Below, piece by piece: positions 43,021 to 52,258 of a DNA stretch of 64,000 nucleotides (position 1 is its first letter; each line of letters begins with the position of its first letter). This stretch comes from Brevibacillus_H ginsengisoli (GTDB lineage Bacteria; Bacillota; Bacilli; Brevibacillales; Brevibacillaceae), in contig NZ_JBNJQR010000011.1 of NCBI RefSeq assembly GCF_050113715.1, forward strand, positions 62,001 to 126,000, written 5' to 3'. The notes beneath the pieces are model-generated. The model was not told the DNA's origin. It worked only from the letters and a program-made list of their open reading frames with translations, and ran no database searches. The translations under genes were made by a program, and so were the position numbers.

Positions 43021-43893
43021 ATGGATTCGCTTGAAAAAATGAATGGAGCCTTACGCTATATTGAAGAGAACCTTGCCGACGAGATTGACTTGAAGAAAGT
43101 GGCGAGATTGGCTTTATGTTCGGAATATCATTTTAGCAGAATGTTTTCTTTCCTTGCCGGGATTCCCCTATCGGAGTACATCCGTCGCAGACGGCTTACA
43201 CTTGCAGCATTGGAGCTTACTACGAGTGACGTAAGGATTATGGATGTTGCTATGAAATATGGATACATCTCTGCAGATTCTTTTACCAGAGCTTTTCAAA
43301 GCTTGCATGGTGTAACTCCGTCAGAAGCCAGAAACAATACTCCTTTCTTAAAAGCTTATCCACGTTTGACTTTTCAATTGTCCATTCAAGGAGGAAGTGA
43401 AATGAACTATCGGATTGAAGAAAAGGCGGCCTTTCGCATCGTGGGTATCAAAAAAAGAGTGCCGATCATCTTCGAAGGAGTGAATCCTGAGATTGCCGCC
43501 ATGTGGGCAAGCTTGGATGAAGAAACGATCAACACCCTGAAGGCTCTCTCCAATGTAAAGCCTTTGGGACTGCTTAACGCATCCACGAACTTTTCTGAAG
43601 GGCGAATGGAGGAAAAAGGCGAGCTTGATCACTATATAGGTGTGGCAACAACAAAGGAGTGCCCTGAAGCCTTTGCACAACTTGAGGTTTCGGCATCAAC
43701 ATGGGCGGTATTCGAAGCAGTTGGACCCTTTCCTAATACGCTTCAAGCTGTCTGGGGTCGAATCTATTCGGAATGGTTTCCATCGTCCAACTATGAACAG
43801 GCGGAAGGGCCAGAGATCTTGTGGAACGAGCATAAAGATATAACCTCCCCCACTTTTAAAAGTGAAATATGGATACCCATTACAGCCAAATAA
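43021..43893 (+). CDS. AraC-type regulator with GyrI-like effector domain
   Basis: 290 residues. The N-terminal two HTH motifs (DLKKVARLALCSEYHFSRMF ... IMDVAMKYGYISADSFTRAF) form the AraC DNA-binding domain. Residues ~125-290 are a GyrI-like/BacR-type small-molecule domain (YRIEEKAAFRIVGIKKRVP ... ASTWAVFEAVGPFP). This order (HTH first) is common in Firmicute multidrug-sensing regulators. The target is unknown; it is transcribed alone. The ATG at 43021 is preceded by AAGGAGG at a good distance. Confidence 0.92.
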   Translation: MDSLEKMNGALRYIEENLADEIDLKKVARLALCSEYHFSRMFSFLAGIPLSEYIRRRRLTLAALELTTSDVRIMDVAMKYGYISADSFTRAFQSLHGVTPSEARNNTPFLKAYPRLTFQLSIQGGSEMNYRIEEKAAFRIVGIKKRVPIIFEGVNPEIAAMWASLDEETINTLKALSNVKPLGLLNASTNFSEGRMEEKGELDHYIGVATTKECPEAFAQLEVSASTWAVFEAVGPFPNTLQAVWGRIYSEWFPSSNYEQAEGPEILWNEHKDITSPTFKSEIWIPITAK

Positions 43894-43944
43894 GCGATGT
43901 CTATAAGCTCAAATTTCGGCAAAATGCACCCGGTTGATCCTTGG

Positions 43945-44115
43945 TCTTCCCCCTGTCAAGTAGACAGTTTGAAACAAGCCCCCGTCTAGGTGTTCAGTTA
44001 AAATTATGTTTTAGACTGAGCCTAATACATGAACAGCAGCTAGTCTAAGACCTGAAAATAAAGTCTTAGACTTGCTGCTGTTTCTATTGAACTATCGAAC
44101 CCGTTCGTATTACGC
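43945..44115. mobile_element. Possible relic of an IS3-type element
   Basis: TGTCAAGTAGACAGTTTGAAA at 43955 onward (first 20 bases) resembles the terminal sequences of IS3-family elements I know from Bacillales. It is followed by a long hairpin (AACAGCAG..TAGTCTAAGAC paired with GTCTTAGA..GCTGCTGTT, ~44030-44085). No transposase frame and no matching right end are present. The 43894-44197 gap holds nothing else I can identify. The hairpin may instead be the terminator of the araC-like gene. Confidence 0.3.
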
Positions 44116-44197
44116 CGCACTGTCATATTCGCATAGTTGCTCTTCATACATTTTGATATATCCAAACGATTCGTATGCGGGCATGGGGGGTTGAAAG

Positions 44198-45550
44198 ATG
44201 AACGAGAACAATGGAAATCGCCCTAACAAATGGTCTGGAGATACTCCGGCTGCTTTTCATTCGCAGACAGTGGGTGAACGAGGCCCTGTATTGGAACAGG
44301 ACAACGTGCTGCATGAAAAGCTGGAGATTTTCATCCATTCGAAATTGTTGGAAAGGCCCGTTCATGTCAAAGGTTATGGCGCATTCGGCTACTTTCAGAC
44401 CGTGCATGCCATGACGTCTTACACGCAGCTTTGTTTCTTGCAAAATCCGGGTCAGCAGGTCCCCGTCGCGGTAAGATTCTCCTTAGCTGTCAGCAACAAA
44501 GGCACGCCGGATACTTCCCGTAACGTGACCGGATTCGCCACCAAGTTCTACACGGATCAAGGTGTGTTCGATCTTGTCTTTAACCATATCCCCGTGTTCC
44601 CCGTCCGAGACGCCATCCGCTTTCCCGAGTTTATCAATGCCCTTCTGCCATCGCCCGTCAACAACCTCATCGATCCGGAACGATTTTGGAGCTTCGTCGC
44701 CCGAACACCTGAATCCACAAGCTTTCTCGTCCATCTCTACTCCGACGCGGGAACTGTCAAGAGTCTTCGACATATCCCGGGGCACAGCGTCAATACTTAC
44801 GTCTGGAAAAACGCGCAAGGTGCCCGCACTTACGTGAAATATCATTGGATGCCACTTGCGGGTGTGCAGTATATTGACCGTCAAGAAGCAGCCCGGCTCG
44901 CTTGCGAGAATCCCGATTATGCTGGCAAGGACTTATACGATACGCTGAACGCGGGCAAAACGGTTGAATATGGGCTTTACGTGCAGCTGATGAACCCTCA
45001 AGACGAGTCCCTGCTCCCTTATGATCCATTGGATAATACAAAGGTATGGGATGAGCGGCAATATCCCTTGCACCCGGTAGGGAGATTAGTATTAAATAGC
45101 AATCCTGTTAATTATATGGAGCAAGTAGAAAAGTTGGCTTTCTCCCCTTCCAACCTGCTGGAAGGCGCTGAGTTATCGGACGATAAGATACTGCAGGGGC
45201 GTGCAAATATTTATTGGGATTCGCAGCGTCGGCGGCTTGGTTCTGATTTCCGCAAGATTCCGATTAATCATCAGCAGAACTGGACGCCCGATTTCCTTGT
45301 GACCAGCGGCAACGGGAGATTCGTGGAAGGACACCTCGTGCGGTCCGACATTCCCAAGCAAGACGACTTCACGCAAGCCGGTGAGTATTATTGTGCTCTT
45401 GCCCCATTGCAGCAAGAACACTTAGTAGATAACCTGGCCGCCGATCTTGCTGGCATATCCCCCGAAACGCAAAACATCGTGCTCGGCTACCTGTATCAGG
45501 CATCCTCCGATCTTGGGGAACGTGTCGCCCGAAAGATCCAAACATCATAA
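44198..45550 (+). CDS. Heme catalase (short form)
   Basis: 450-residue monofunctional heme catalase, hydrogen peroxide to water and oxygen. The distal His is His56 (ERPVHVKGYGAFGYF), the catalytic Asn is Asn129 (FDLVFNHIPVFPVRDA), and the proximal heme ligand is Tyr339 (RANIYWDSQRRRLG). Around them several usually invariant residues differ (RFSLAVSNKG where most have RFSTVAGERG; FNHIP for GNNTP). It is also 30-50 residues shorter than standard small-subunit catalases. It therefore belongs to a divergent branch and its activity level is uncertain. Ribosome site GGGGGG, 7 nt before the ATG. It overlaps the convergent membrane-protein gene by a few bases. Confidence 0.88.
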   Translation: MNENNGNRPNKWSGDTPAAFHSQTVGERGPVLEQDNVLHEKLEIFIHSKLLERPVHVKGYGAFGYFQTVHAMTSYTQLCFLQNPGQQVPVAVRFSLAVSNKGTPDTSRNVTGFATKFYTDQGVFDLVFNHIPVFPVRDAIRFPEFINALLPSPVNNLIDPERFWSFVARTPESTSFLVHLYSDAGTVKSLRHIPGHSVNTYVWKNAQGARTYVKYHWMPLAGVQYIDRQEAARLACENPDYAGKDLYDTLNAGKTVEYGLYVQLMNPQDESLLPYDPLDNTKVWDERQYPLHPVGRLVLNSNPVNYMEQVEKLAFSPSNLLEGAELSDDKILQGRANIYWDSQRRRLGSDFRKIPINHQQNWTPDFLVTSGNGRFVEGHLVRSDIPKQDDFTQAGEYYCALAPLQQEHLVDNLAADLAGISPETQNIVLGYLYQASSDLGERVARKIQTS

Positions 45551-45958
45551 CAGCATGAGGCCAAATCCGACACACATCCAGATTAACATGAGGTCACAGG
45601 ATACCATCGTGATCCGCACGAGATTATGGTTGATATAGCGCCCCATCCAGTCAGGCAAACAATCAAACATGCTATGCATCCAAGCGGGCATACGCTCCAT
45701 GATCCAGATGGCCTTTTGCTTGTTTCTAATAATTAGATAGACACAAAGCAATATGCCAATAGAATTGGCGATTAACAATATTTCTTTAAGCCAAACGATA
45801 CCCAAGACCGCTGCCATCCAATCATGTGAAGACATCAGCACAGTCAAAAGAATCATGTAGACAAAGTAAAACGTATACATGATCTTCGTGAAAACATCCT
45901 CTCGTGTTGAAGTCTTTGGCGTTTTTGTTACTTGTTTCATACATCCTTGATGATTCAC
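45545..45958 (-). CDS. Uncharacterised small membrane protein
   Basis: About 137 residues with three to four membrane helices (IMYTFYFVYMILLTVLM, AAVLGIVWLKEILLIANSIG with continuing hydrophobic run, and VRITMVSCDLMLIWMCVGFG). The cytoplasmic loop is basic and tryptophan-rich (AIWIMERMPAWMHSMFDCLP). No family recognised. The 3' end overlaps the catalase gene on the opposite strand. A GTG at 45958 is preferred as start because AGGAG is 8 nt upstream; the ATG 6 nt earlier is too close to it. Confidence 0.7.
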   Translation of the reverse strand: MNHQGCMKQVTKTPKTSTREDVFTKIMYTFYFVYMILLTVLMSSHDWMAAVLGIVWLKEILLIANSIGILLCVYLIIRNKQKAIWIMERMPAWMHSMFDCLPDWMGRYINHNLVRITMVSCDLMLIWMCVGFGLMLL

Positions 45959-46051
45959 GTTCATCTCTCCTCATTTTCCTATTATTAGGTGTTTTCGCTT
46001 AAGCGTTATGATAAAGGGGCTTTATGAACTCAATATGAATCAAGAAAAACA

Positions 46052-46087
46052 AAAACGAGCCTGAAGAATCACTTCTTCGGCTCGTTT
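46052..46087. terminator. Terminator of darcynin-like gene
   Basis: AACGAGCCTGAAGAA / TTCTTCGGCTCGTT stem, with A and T runs on both sides. Confidence 0.85.
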
Positions 46088-46100
46088 GGCATGAACACGC

Positions 46101-46445
46101 TTATTCACCCATCTTCAGGACATCCTTTTCATACGACTGAAATGCATTTTCCATCCCCATGACGACATCTTTAATCTTCATGTATCCACTTGTATAAGGC
46201 AATGAATCTCTGATTTCTTCCCACATGTAGTGATACTGACGCAAATCCTCGGTTTCACAAATCACAAAGTCCGTATAATCCTTCCCCGGCAACGCCTCCG
46301 CGTCAAAAAACCGCACCTTCACATGCTGTTGATATCTCGCCACAATCTCTTCCAAGGAAGCCGCATGCTTCCTGCGTTCCTCACGTGGCAACGCCAGCCA
46401 AGCAGGATAGAATTCCAACAGAACGATCATCATGTACCGCATCAT
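46101..46445 (-). CDS. Darcynin family protein
   Basis: 114 residues matching the darcynin family, small ferredoxin-like (dimeric alpha/beta-barrel) proteins of unknown function: YMMIVLLEFYPAWLALPREE, VRFFDAEALPGKDYTDFVIC and LRQYHYMWEEIRDSLPYTSG. No catalytic residues are established. The Crp-like regulator upstream on the same strand (71 bp) probably controls it, since darcynin genes often lie beside a regulator. The start at 46445 has AAAGGTGATG upstream. Confidence 0.8.
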   Translation of the reverse strand: MMRYMMIVLLEFYPAWLALPREERRKHAASLEEIVARYQQHVKVRFFDAEALPGKDYTDFVICETEDLRQYHYMWEEIRDSLPYTSGYMKIKDVVMGMENAFQSYEKDVLKMGE

Positions 46446-46516
46446 ATCATCACCTTTTCCTTGTCAATCTGTACGGTTATTGTAACGTACCATCGAAAGG
46501 CGATCATTAACCTATG

Positions 46517-47095
46517 TTAATCATTCTGCGTCCGGAGCAACCGGCTTAGGGAAACCGGTGAAATCCCGAGATAGGACGCGATTTGGTACTGGGGAATGCG
46601 CTTCTCCAAGCCCGGATATTTCACCAGGAAGGCTTCGTATCTTTCTTTTGCGGATAGGTACAATAATTCACGTTCTCGATTTTCTTTGCGAATATACAAT
46701 CGCTCCACACTCTTGCGTACGAAGCGTTCCCAATGGTGGCTTCGATCCATCAGCTCCTGCAGATCATCGTACGAAATTTCAATGACGACCGAATCTTCCA
46801 TCGCTTGGACGGTAAAGGCGGAAGACTCTCTTGTGACCATAGCGCCATAGGAGGTGACAAAGTAGTTTTCCAATGAAAAAGCAACATTATACTCCCGGCC
46901 ATCGGTCAGCGAATAATACAAGCGAAACAAGCCTTCTGAGCAGTAATAGGCGTAATTCACAGCCTCCCCCACTTCAATCAAGCACGTCCCCTGTTTTACC
47001 CGTTTGACTTGTGATCGGTCCACAAACCATTGCCACTCTTCATCCGACATTGATATCAACCGTACTTTTTCTTGTAAGCGTTGATAGAAGTCCAT
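46517..47095 (-). CDS. Crp/Fnr family transcriptional regulator
   Basis: 192 residues. The N-terminal cyclic-nucleotide-type beta-roll (VKQGTCLIEVGEAVNYAYYC ... LFRLYYSLTDGREYNVAFSL) has no Fnr-like cysteine cluster. The C-terminal HTH is short (IPQYQIASYLGISPVSLSRL), the type seen in the YeiL/small Crp group of Firmicutes. The effector is unknown. It is the likely regulator of the downstream darcynin-like gene. The ATG at 47095 is preceded by GAGGTGGG. Confidence 0.87.
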   Translation of the reverse strand: MDFYQRLQEKVRLISMSDEEWQWFVDRSQVKRVKQGTCLIEVGEAVNYAYYCSEGLFRLYYSLTDGREYNVAFSLENYFVTSYGAMVTRESSAFTVQAMEDSVVIEISYDDLQELMDRSHHWERFVRKSVERLYIRKENRERELLYLSAKERYEAFLVKYPGLEKRIPQYQIASYLGISPVSLSRLLRTQND

Positions 47096-47255
47096 GCACC
47101 CACCTCAATAAAAAAAAATCACGAGAACTTGTATCATTTCGACGCAACCATGTACGATTGGTAAATAAAAACATTTGAACCAAAATTTATATCCACTCGA
47201 CTATATAGTATCAGCTGATCCCCTGTTATTCCTTATAGGAAAAAGGAGGTTAATC

Positions 47256-47816
47256 ATGACTCGCGAGTCAGAGTTAATGAAAGAATGCCGACTTGGCAAT
47301 AAAGAAGCCTTTTACGAGTTGGTGGAGCCTCATTTGGCCAAAGCCTATCGAACCTCCTATGCGATCCTGCATTGCCAAAGCGAAGCCGAAGATGCCGTGC
47401 AAAATGCCCTATTGGAGGTCTATCAGTCTCTGCTCTCCACAAGAGAGATTCAGCATTTTGGAGGCTGGTTTCATAAGCTGGTTGTCTACCGATCCCTTGA
47501 CCTTTACAGGAAAAAGGCAAAAGAAAGCGAACGCACGACAACCGCGGAGCTTCTACCCATGGTCTCGGCCATAGAACCAACTCCAATGGATAGACTGATT
47601 GATTCGGAGGAGTACGATCAATTGCTTGTCCATCTGCTTAAGCTTAGCATTCAGCATCGAACCGTGATTGTCCTCTACTATTTTCAAGAATACAACCTTG
47701 AGGAAATCGCGCGTCTGCTTAACCTGAAGCTAGGTACTGTCAAATCAAGATTGTATCACGCCCGCATCCAGCTTTCCCAGTTTTACAAGTCGAATACCAG
47801 GGAGGGAATTCAATGA
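47256..47816 (+). CDS. ECF-type RNA polymerase sigma factor
   Basis: 186 residues. Region 2 (YAILHCQSEAEDAVQNALLE) and region 4 (TVIVLYYFQEYNLEEIARLL, then KLGTVKSRLYHARIQL) are complete. It forms a two-gene operon with the DUF4179-like membrane protein, whose ATG overlaps its stop (ATGA). Such pairs are regulated by sequestration of the sigma at the membrane. The ATG at 47256 follows GGAGG at 6 nt; upstream starts are not supported. Confidence 0.93.
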   Translation: MTRESELMKECRLGNKEAFYELVEPHLAKAYRTSYAILHCQSEAEDAVQNALLEVYQSLLSTREIQHFGGWFHKLVVYRSLDLYRKKAKESERTTTAELLPMVSAIEPTPMDRLIDSEEYDQLLVHLLKLSIQHRTVIVLYYFQEYNLEEIARLLNLKLGTVKSRLYHARIQLSQFYKSNTREGIQ

Positions 47817-49384
47817 ATCAGTGGGACCATCAATACCAAAAGGATATCGAAAAAGCCTTGGATAGAATCGAAGTTCCTAAGAGCCTATTCGCTTTCGCTA
47901 AGCAGCTTCCGTATCAGACTGTCCAAAAGTCCCTAGCCACTGCCGACCAGGATGAGGGACAGATTATATCCCCAACCAGGAGGAACAAATTTATGAAACT
48001 TAAATATGCGGCGATTGCCACAGTTGCAACGATTGCCCTTAGTGTATCGATTGGAGCGGCAGTATCACCTACCTTTGCCGATTATCTCAAATCGCTGTTC
48101 GACCGTCCGACGCTTGACCAAGGCTTGCAGGCTGCTGCCAAACAAGGCTTCTCCCAGGTGACAGATTCCGCCATAACGGATCAAGGAATTACATTACGGG
48201 TAAAAGAGGTGTTGGCTGATTCGAACCGGTTGATTTTTACGTACAGCCTCGATGACGAGAAAGGCAAAGCGATTGATCCCACTAGCCTATTTGACATTGA
48301 GCGTTGGGGTAAAGAGGATATGTACTTCAAAAAAGCAAGAGATGCCTATTATATTACCGATGACTCAGACAAAGTGGTATCGACAAGCATAAACTACCGG
48401 ACGATTAGTGGCAAAGACGTAACCCAGAGCTTCAAGGAGGTCATTCTTCATCCCCCTTACGCTGATCTGACCTTCCGTTTGCAAGAGGATCTTCATCCGA
48501 AGAAGCTGTTCCTGCACATTGACCTTCATGAAATCAACTCCGTCAAGGGCAACTGGAAATTAACTGTCCCTGTCGATTTGGAGAAAAGTCTAGCCTCGAC
48601 CAAAAAGCTTCCAATCGATCAGGACTACACGACCTCAGATGGCCTGCATATTCAGCTGCAATACGTCGTCTACTCGCCCACCGCAACCAGCTTTGATATT
48701 CTATCGGAGTGGACCCAGGAAGGCAAAGACAAGATGAAGAATCATCCGGAGTTTTTCATGTTCGATGAAAAATACTACAGCTACCATATGCTTCGCTACC
48801 AGATTGTCAATGAGCGAGGCGAAGTTGTAGCCACTACCTTCCCGACAAATGAAGAAGACCAAAAACTCTTGCCTGTATCCAGCCGTACAGAGGAAGACCA
48901 TGATAAAGGAGCAAAAATGGTTTGGCACCAATCTTTTGCTCCGTTTAACAAGGGAGAGAAGCTGTTCTTTGAGCTAAAAGGAGTGCAGAGAACGGAGTAC
49001 CCTCATGAGAAATTGACCATTCATCCTCGTACCTTGAAAGAAAAGCCTGTAACGATGGAGTACAAAGGAAACCACTACACCTTTACCAATTTCACGGTCG
49101 ATTCTAAAAATAACTGGGCAACCCTTGAGGTTGAGCAGGTTGTGACAGAGATGGGCGGTGATTTCTCGATTACTGATCCGCAAGGCAAGGTCTATCGACC
49201 AGATAATTTGGCTTCCAAGGGGGAATGGATCAAGCTTGATCGAAAAGATGGAAAGTTTAAAGTAAAATCGAAATTGGTGTATAAGGACTTCACAGTAATT
49301 CCCGATGAGTTGCCTGTCTCACTCGATATTGCTAGTGTCCTCTACGATCATGTGAAGTGGAAAACGTCTATTCCACAGCCTTAA
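47813..49384 (+). CDS. Membrane-anchored sigma regulator, DUF4179-like
   Basis: 523 residues. An N-terminal ~60-residue cytoplasmic part (QYQKDIEKALDRIEVP) precedes one membrane helix (YAAIATVATIALSVSIGAAV). A large extracytoplasmic region of beta-rich domains follows (ITDQGITLRVKEVLADSNRL; VTMEYKGNHYTFTNFTVDSK). This is the usual layout of DUF4179 proteins encoded after ECF sigma factors, which act as anti-sigma or stress sensors. No zinc-binding HxxxCxxC motif is seen at the N-terminus. The signal sensed is unknown. Coupled to the sigma gene by an ATGA overlap. Confidence 0.85.
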   Translation: MNQWDHQYQKDIEKALDRIEVPKSLFAFAKQLPYQTVQKSLATADQDEGQIISPTRRNKFMKLKYAAIATVATIALSVSIGAAVSPTFADYLKSLFDRPTLDQGLQAAAKQGFSQVTDSAITDQGITLRVKEVLADSNRLIFTYSLDDEKGKAIDPTSLFDIERWGKEDMYFKKARDAYYITDDSDKVVSTSINYRTISGKDVTQSFKEVILHPPYADLTFRLQEDLHPKKLFLHIDLHEINSVKGNWKLTVPVDLEKSLASTKKLPIDQDYTTSDGLHIQLQYVVYSPTATSFDILSEWTQEGKDKMKNHPEFFMFDEKYYSYHMLRYQIVNERGEVVATTFPTNEEDQKLLPVSSRTEEDHDKGAKMVWHQSFAPFNKGEKLFFELKGVQRTEYPHEKLTIHPRTLKEKPVTMEYKGNHYTFTNFTVDSKNNWATLEVEQVVTEMGGDFSITDPQGKVYRPDNLASKGEWIKLDRKDGKFKVKSKLVYKDFTVIPDELPVSLDIASVLYDHVKWKTSIPQP

Positions 49385-49392
49385 TACTGCAA

Positions 49393-49432
49393 GAAACCCC
49401 GCATCACTTCTAATGAGTGGTGCGGGGTTGTG
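49393..49432. terminator. Bidirectional terminator, sigma operon / iclR-like gene
   Basis: AACCCCGCATCACT / AGTGGTGCGGGGTT hairpin between converging genes. Confidence 0.9.
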
Positions 49433-50185
49433 TTATTTCAGCATCTTGCTCATTTTAGTCGCGGCATCTAGCAATGGCTTGGAGAATTCTCGCATCTTTT
49501 CTGTGGTTAGTCGATTGGACGGACCAGAGATCGAAAGGGCACAGAGCACTTTGCCTTTGCGGTTGAATATCGGGGCTGACACGGCGGCTGCTCCCAATTC
49601 TCGCTCCTCTACGCTAGTCGCATATCCTTCACAGCGTATTTGCTCCAATTGCTCCACAAACATTTCACGATCCACTCGATCTGGCCATTCTGTGTGAGCC
49701 AGAATCTGTTCGCGAGTCTCGGCATCTTCATAGGCGACGAGCAATTTGCTGGAAGCTCCAACCGTTAATGGCATGCGGGCACCAACCGGGGCTACCCGTC
49801 GAATCGGTTGATTGCTTTGTACCGCCTGAATGCGAATCCGTTCAAATCCATCTCGCACATACAGACTAATCGTCTCGCCGACAAGATCACGAAGGCGCTC
49901 CATCTCCGGCAATAAGACGATGGAGATGTCATCTGATTGAGTCAAATTGGCCGACAACTCAAGAATCCTGTAACCCAGACGGAATTTTTCGGTTTCCGGG
50001 TTGCGGATAATGAAGCCTTTTGCCTCAAGTGACCCAAGCAGACGATGGACTGTACTCTTGTGAAGGGAGATCCGCTTGGCGATCTCACTTAATCCTAATT
50101 CATTTTCTTCCGTAAAAGAGAGCAATATGTCTAAAGCTCGATCTACTGCTCGGACGGTCGTTTTATCCTCTTCCAGTGTTCTCAC
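49433..50185 (-). CDS. IclR family transcriptional regulator
   Basis: 250 residues. The N-terminal winged helix (SEIAKRISLHKSTVHRLLGS) and a C-terminal effector domain typical of IclR (GATISLYVR-like ETISLYVRDGFERIRIQAV; GASSKLLVAYEDAETREQIL; ISGPSNRLTTEKM). Such regulators usually control catabolic operons in response to aromatic or sugar-acid compounds; no target operon is adjacent. The start is uncertain: AAGAGGTGAGA lies almost on top of the GTG at 50185, and a rare CTG 9 nt later has better spacing. Confidence 0.9.
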   Translation of the reverse strand: MRTLEEDKTTVRAVDRALDILLSFTEENELGLSEIAKRISLHKSTVHRLLGSLEAKGFIIRNPETEKFRLGYRILELSANLTQSDDISIVLLPEMERLRDLVGETISLYVRDGFERIRIQAVQSNQPIRRVAPVGARMPLTVGASSKLLVAYEDAETREQILAHTEWPDRVDREMFVEQLEQIRCEGYATSVEERELGAAAVSAPIFNRKGKVLCALSISGPSNRLTTEKMREFSKPLLDAATKMSKMLK

Positions 50186-50321
50186 CTCTTTTGACCACGC
50201 GATTGGACTCGTTGTGTTTCACTAGATGAAATAGCGTTTTATATTTATATATCCTTCAGTATACTGGATAACAAAATAGGTCGTAAAGAGTAAACAAGTT
50301 GGATACAGGGAAAAAACTCCA

Positions 50322-51203
50322 TTACAAATCTCTTTTAGCAAAAATGCGAGTGGCAATCACGAGTGCAATGATGCTATACAGAATCGCATACCCAATCATC
50401 GCGTCACTTGGTGTGGACGCACTTGCAAATATTCCTTGTGAGGCAAATGAAACAGGATCATCCGCTGAATCAAACAAATATAAGGTCATTTTACGAAATA
50501 AAGAATCAACAGGAAAGATCAAACTCGTGACAATTCCCGTATTCGTGAGGGACGAGTTATGGAATAAGGCGCCAAATTGCTCCAAAAATCCCCCAACAAA
50601 GCTGATTCCGTACAAGATGATCATAATAATGCCGCCACTCATCGTCGTCAATCGGCTGCTAAACAACAGACTGACCGCTACAACAATGATAGGCTGCAAA
50701 AGATACAAGCTGCCCGCGTGAATCAGCTGACTAAGTGAAAGCTGAACCGCCAGATAAGGCCCGGCAAATTCCTGATTCACGAAGATAATCCCGAGAAACA
50801 TCAAGAGAGCGTAAACAATGAGGACACAAGCCAATCCCGTGAACTTGCCAAGGATAATCGTTTGGCGAGTGATCGGGCGTGCAAGCAGCGTATCCATCTG
50901 ATGGCTTTCCACCTCTCCCGAAATGCTTCCGATACTGCCCAAGATGGCCAACAAGATGGTAATAAAGCTGGAAAAGTAAAGTCCAATTCCTAATAGCTGC
51001 GTCCCTACAAATAAATTCTCCAAGGTAAGCCTTGTATCAGTTCCACCCGATTTTCCAACTCCCTCTAATGTTTGATCCGCCGCGAAATGAGTGGCCACCG
51101 CATAGAAAATCAGAAAAGCGACCGACATCAGGAAAGGGATGAAAAAAATTCGTTTATACAACAACTCTTTGTACGCTAATTTGGCAATTGTCCACATGAT
51201 CAT
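50322..51203 (-). CDS. ABC-2 type transporter permease
   Basis: 293 residues with six membrane helices (IFFIPFLMSVAFLIFYAVAT; SSFITILLAILGSIGSISGE; IILGKFTGLACVLIVYALLM; AMIGYAILYSIIALVIATRI and two others). The GxxSGEVESHQMDTLLARPI block after helix 2 is typical of ABC-2 exporters of the NosY/BcrB group. Its start codon overlaps the stop of the ATPase gene (ATGA), so the two are coupled. Substrate unknown. It lies at the end of the sigma-anti-sigma-ATPase-permease run. Confidence 0.9.
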   Translation of the reverse strand: MIMWTIAKLAYKELLYKRIFFIPFLMSVAFLIFYAVATHFAADQTLEGVGKSGGTDTRLTLENLFVGTQLLGIGLYFSSFITILLAILGSIGSISGEVESHQMDTLLARPITRQTIILGKFTGLACVLIVYALLMFLGIIFVNQEFAGPYLAVQLSLSQLIHAGSLYLLQPIIVVAVSLLFSSRLTTMSGGIIMIILYGISFVGGFLEQFGALFHNSSLTNTGIVTSLIFPVDSLFRKMTLYLFDSADDPVSFASQGIFASASTPSDAMIGYAILYSIIALVIATRIFAKRDL

Positions 51204-52159
51204 GATTCTCCTTTGCCCGTTACACATTGCATAAATATCTCTTCCAAGTGAGGCAGCTTCGGCGTGACCTGATGGATTTCAGCCCCACGGGCACAAAGTG
51301 CGGCAACGAGATGAGGCGTATGCTCCTTCTGACACAAGGTAACCAGCCATCGACTTGTCTCATGGATTGCCGCCGGATTCGTTTCTTTTGGGCCGTCCAA
51401 CCATTCTACCTGTTCCACCAGTTCGGGCAACTCCTGCAGGGTCTCATACGAACAATTAGCGGTGACCATCTCGATCTGGGGCTTAGAATGAGCAAGCGTG
51501 CGCCACTCCCCTTGAACGATCAGCTCCCCACGGTTAATAATGGCTACATGATCACACACGGACTCCACTTCACTTAACAAATGACTGTTCAAGAAAATCG
51601 TTTTTCCTTGGTCGCGTAATTCTGCCATTAATTCACGGACATCCTTGCGTCCAATTGGATCAAGGGCAGAGGTCGGCTCATCAAGAAAAATCAGCTCAGG
51701 ATCACCGATGAGCGCTGCCGCGAGCCCGATCCGCTGTTGCATGCCTTTGGAATATCCCTTGATTTTCTGATCGCCCTTCTCTTGCAAGCCTACACGCTCT
51801 ATCAGTTGATTGATGTGTTGCTTGCGGTCTTTCGGACGATATCCGCTCAACTCGAGATGGGATTCAAGCAGCTGTCTACCTGTCAACCAATCCGGATAAC
51901 GGAACAACTCTGGCAAATACCCGATTTTCTTGCGGGCTTGCACAGATCCAATCGGCTCCCCCAAGATCGTGGCGATTCCCGAAGTAGGCTGTAGAAGTCC
52001 GAGAAGTGTGCGGACAAACGTGCTTTTGCCCGCTCCGTTGGGCCCCAGGTACCCAAATACGACACCACGCGGTACCTGTATGGTAATATTTTTGCAGCCC
52101 GCTTTTCCTTGATATTGTTTGGTTAGCTGCATTGTTTCAATGACTGATTCCATCAACAT
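51200..52159 (-). CDS. ABC transporter ATP-binding protein (BcrA/CcmA type)
   Basis: 319 residues. The nucleotide-binding domain is complete: Walker A GPNGAGKST, Q-loop (GYLPELFRYPDWLTG), signature YSKGMQQRIGLAAAL, Walker B LIFLDEPTSALD, H-loop LNSHLLSEVE. The C-terminal ~90 residues are the extra domain seen in ATPases paired with ABC-2 permeases. The ATG at 52159 has GAGG 6 nt upstream. Confidence 0.93.
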   Translation of the reverse strand: MLMESVIETMQLTKQYQGKAGCKNITIQVPRGVVFGYLGPNGAGKSTFVRTLLGLLQPTSGIATILGEPIGSVQARKKIGYLPELFRYPDWLTGRQLLESHLELSGYRPKDRKQHINQLIERVGLQEKGDQKIKGYSKGMQQRIGLAAALIGDPELIFLDEPTSALDPIGRKDVRELMAELRDQGKTIFLNSHLLSEVESVCDHVAIINRGELIVQGEWRTLAHSKPQIEMVTANCSYETLQELPELVEQVEWLDGPKETNPAAIHETSRWLVTLCQKEHTPHLVAALCARGAEIHQVTPKLPHLEEIFMQCVTGKGES

Positions 52160-52201
52160 TCCAATCCTCTCTTAGCGAACATTCCGATAGTAGCAGGAAA
52201 A

Positions 52202-52240
52202 CCCACCTCACCAATCAACTTTTTGATTGGCGAGGCGGGA
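52202..52240. terminator. Hairpin between anti-sigma gene and ABC operon
   Basis: CCCACCTCACCAATCAA / TTGATTGGCGAGGCGGG, long stem with a short T-rich loop. Probably ends the sigma-anti-sigma transcript before the ABC genes. Confidence 0.7.
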
Positions 52241-52258
52241 GTTTCGTCTACTTATCCG

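Noticed and set aside
44113..44187. 23-codon minus-strand frame upstream of catalase that might be a transposase tail
   Set aside because: Sequence does not match IS3 OrfB C-termini and there is no ribosome site.
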